Assembly: GCF_000419525.1 (NCBI RefSeq)
Contig: NZ_ATTE01000001.1
Span: forward strand, 4,586,501-4,650,500
Reading direction: 5' to 3'
Source: Leucothrix mucor DSM 2157
GTDB taxonomy: Bacteria; Pseudomonadota; Gammaproteobacteria; Thiotrichales; Thiotrichaceae
DNA: 64,000 bases
Below, one piece after another: positions 63,036 through 64,000 of the stretch. The position numbers were made by a program, and so were the translations under genes. Under the pieces are notes generated by a model. The model was not told the DNA's origin. It searched no databases and worked only from the letters and a program-made list of their open reading frames with translations. Position 1 is the first letter of the stretch, and the number at the start of each line of letters is the position of its first letter.

Positions 63036-63542
63036 GTGATGAACTTTCGCCTCCAAGAGCTCTTTTTTATTGTTCTGCTAACTGTGACTGCGCTGATGAA
63101 TATCGCTGATTTTATTGGTGATTATCGGGAGCAGTCTCCTGCGTGGCATTTGTTTCAAGAAGCGTTTGTGGTGATTGCTTCGGTGGGCGGTATTGCGTAT
63201 TTGCTGTGGGAAGTGATGCTGCGCCGTCGTGAAATTGAGCAAATCAAACAGCAGCTGCAACAGGCCAATACTCGCTTATCAGCCTCAAACGAAAAACTCA
63301 AAGGCGTGCAGCAGTCATATCGCGAAGTGATTCAGCAACAATTGACGGATTGGGCGCTAACGCCCAGCGAGCGCGACGTGGCTATGCTATTACTCAAAGG
63401 GCTAAGCTTTGAGGAAATCGCCGGTGTGTGGGAGACCAAAGAAAAGACCGTACGCCAACAAGCTTCAATGATCTATCGCAAGTCCGGTTTAAATGGTCGA
63501 CATGAATTTGCCGCTTGGTTTTTTGAAGACTTCTTACAGTAA
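63036..63542 (+). CDS. Membrane-anchored LuxR-family regulator
   Basis: A 168-residue protein with two N-terminal membrane segments (about 8-29 and 42-63), a coiled-coil linker (about 65-100, rich in Gln and Leu), and a C-terminal LuxR-type helix-turn-helix (LTPSERDVAMLLLKGLSFEEIAGVWETKEKTVRQQASMIYRKSGL). It lacks a response-regulator receiver domain, so it probably responds through the membrane. The frame begins GTG ATG; either could be the start. It is divergent from the unknown membrane protein and precedes the VIT-family gene by 18 bases. Confidence 0.85.
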   Translation: MMNFRLQELFFIVLLTVTALMNIADFIGDYREQSPAWHLFQEAFVVIASVGGIAYLLWEVMLRRREIEQIKQQLQQANTRLSASNEKLKGVQQSYREVIQQQLTDWALTPSERDVAMLLLKGLSFEEIAGVWETKEKTVRQQASMIYRKSGLNGRHEFAAWFFEDFLQ

Positions 63543-63560
63543 CGAGCAAAGGCCACTTTT

Positions 63561-64000
63561 ATGCGGAAAAAAGAAAAGCATTATTCCAATCGGGTTGGCT
63601 GGTTACGGGCTGCAGTATTGGGGGCGAATGACGGCATTGTCTCGACCGCGAGTTTGATTTTAGGCGTGGCCGCGGCAGAGGCCGGCTCTTCGGGAGTCTT
63701 GGTTGCCGGCGTGGCGGGATTAGTGGCTGGCGCTATGTCGATGGCCGCCGGTGAATATGTGTCTGTTAGCTCACAAGCTGATACGGAGTCGGCTGATTTG
63801 GCACGTGAGAAGCAAGAGCTGATTGATGAGCCGGAATATGAGCACGAAGAGCTAGCTGCGATTTATGTGGAGCGCGGCTTAACCCCAGAGTTGGCTGCCG
63901 AGGTGGCGGTGCAATTGATGGACTATCTGCCCATGCTCGTGACGAGTTAGGAATTACCGATACGGTCGCAGCCAATCCCATTCAGGCGGCGGTTACCTCC
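63561..64000 (+). pseudogene. VIT/CCC1-family metal transporter gene, frameshifted and cut by window edge
   Basis: The opening matches the VIT (vacuolar iron transporter/CCC1) family: NRVGWLRAAVLGANDGIVSTASLILGVAAAE, a MSMAAGEYVSVSSQ motif and the LAxxxVxVQLM start of the next region. The reading frame then goes to TAG at 63948. From about 63920 a frame shifted by one base carries GLSAHARDELGITDT, which is the expected VIT continuation, to the end of the window. A small deletion (or a sequence error) at the LMD site explains both. The gene continues beyond 64000. Confidence 0.8.

Noticed and set aside
1-64000. tRNA, rRNA, CRISPR arrays and full insertion sequences
   Set aside because: Scanned by eye for conserved tRNA loop sequences, regular direct repeats and transposase motifs; none was found.

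Overview
The window is 64 kb of a gammaproteobacterial chromosome of roughly balanced base composition. It is almost completely coding; the longest gene-free stretch is just under 300 bases. No rRNA, tRNA, CRISPR array or intact insertion sequence was seen. The gene set (cbb3 oxidase with its assembly genes, an FNR-type oxygen sensor, HemN, hybrid cluster protein, Na+-coupled and TRAP transporters, DUF1127 proteins) suggests a free-living, probably aquatic, aerobic to microaerobic bacterium. A Thiotrichales/Leucothrix-like host is a guess, not a demonstrated assignment.

Layout. 0-9 kb: glycerate kinase, TauE-like and NCS2-like permeases, a Na/Pi cotransporter with a small partner, a membrane-anchored FGE-fold protein, and hemN. 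9-18 kb: a secreted unknown, a five-gene dipeptide-type ABC operon, an aminotransferase and RarD. 18-25 kb: a DUF4143 ATPase, an old yellow enzyme and a three-gene Fe(III)-type ABC operon. 25-36 kb: a TPR membrane protein, a triple beta/gamma-crystallin protein, and a catabolic module of GMC oxidoreductase, TRAP transporter and IclR regulator, then an LRR-kinase with an S4 protein, MsrA and YebC. 37.7-42.6 kb: ccoNOQP, a small unknown and ccoG, closed by a strong terminator. 42.7-45.4 kb: a small accessory patch with a Uma2 protein, a toxin-antitoxin pair, a broken helix-hairpin-helix/zinc-ribbon gene and an XRE regulator, part of it framed by a 39-bp imperfect direct repeat of the neighbouring gene's 3' end. 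45.4-53 kb: a cNMP/CBS/DUF294 signalling protein, a sodium:solute symporter, a ferredoxin-type reductase, hcp and a Crp/Fnr regulator. 53-61.5 kb: an MscS-like protein, the cbb3 maturation genes (a miniature ccoH, ccoI, ccoS and a TauE-like gene), and fnr between two duplicated DUF1127 genes. 61.5-64 kb: a DUF2520 protein, an unknown multi-pass membrane protein, a membrane-bound LuxR regulator and a frameshifted VIT-family gene running off the edge.

How it fits together. Five FNR-type palindromes (TTGAY-N4-RTCAA or one mismatch) lie with centres 68 to 79 bases before the chosen start codons of hemN, ccoN, hcp, ccoH and an unknown membrane protein. Each is followed at the spacing expected for a class II activator by a -10-like hexamer. 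The window also encodes an FNR with all four cluster cysteines and a second, cysteine-free Crp/Fnr protein next to hcp. A large part of the window can therefore be read as an oxygen/NO-responsive regulon spread over 54 kb, with the unknown membrane protein as a candidate new member.
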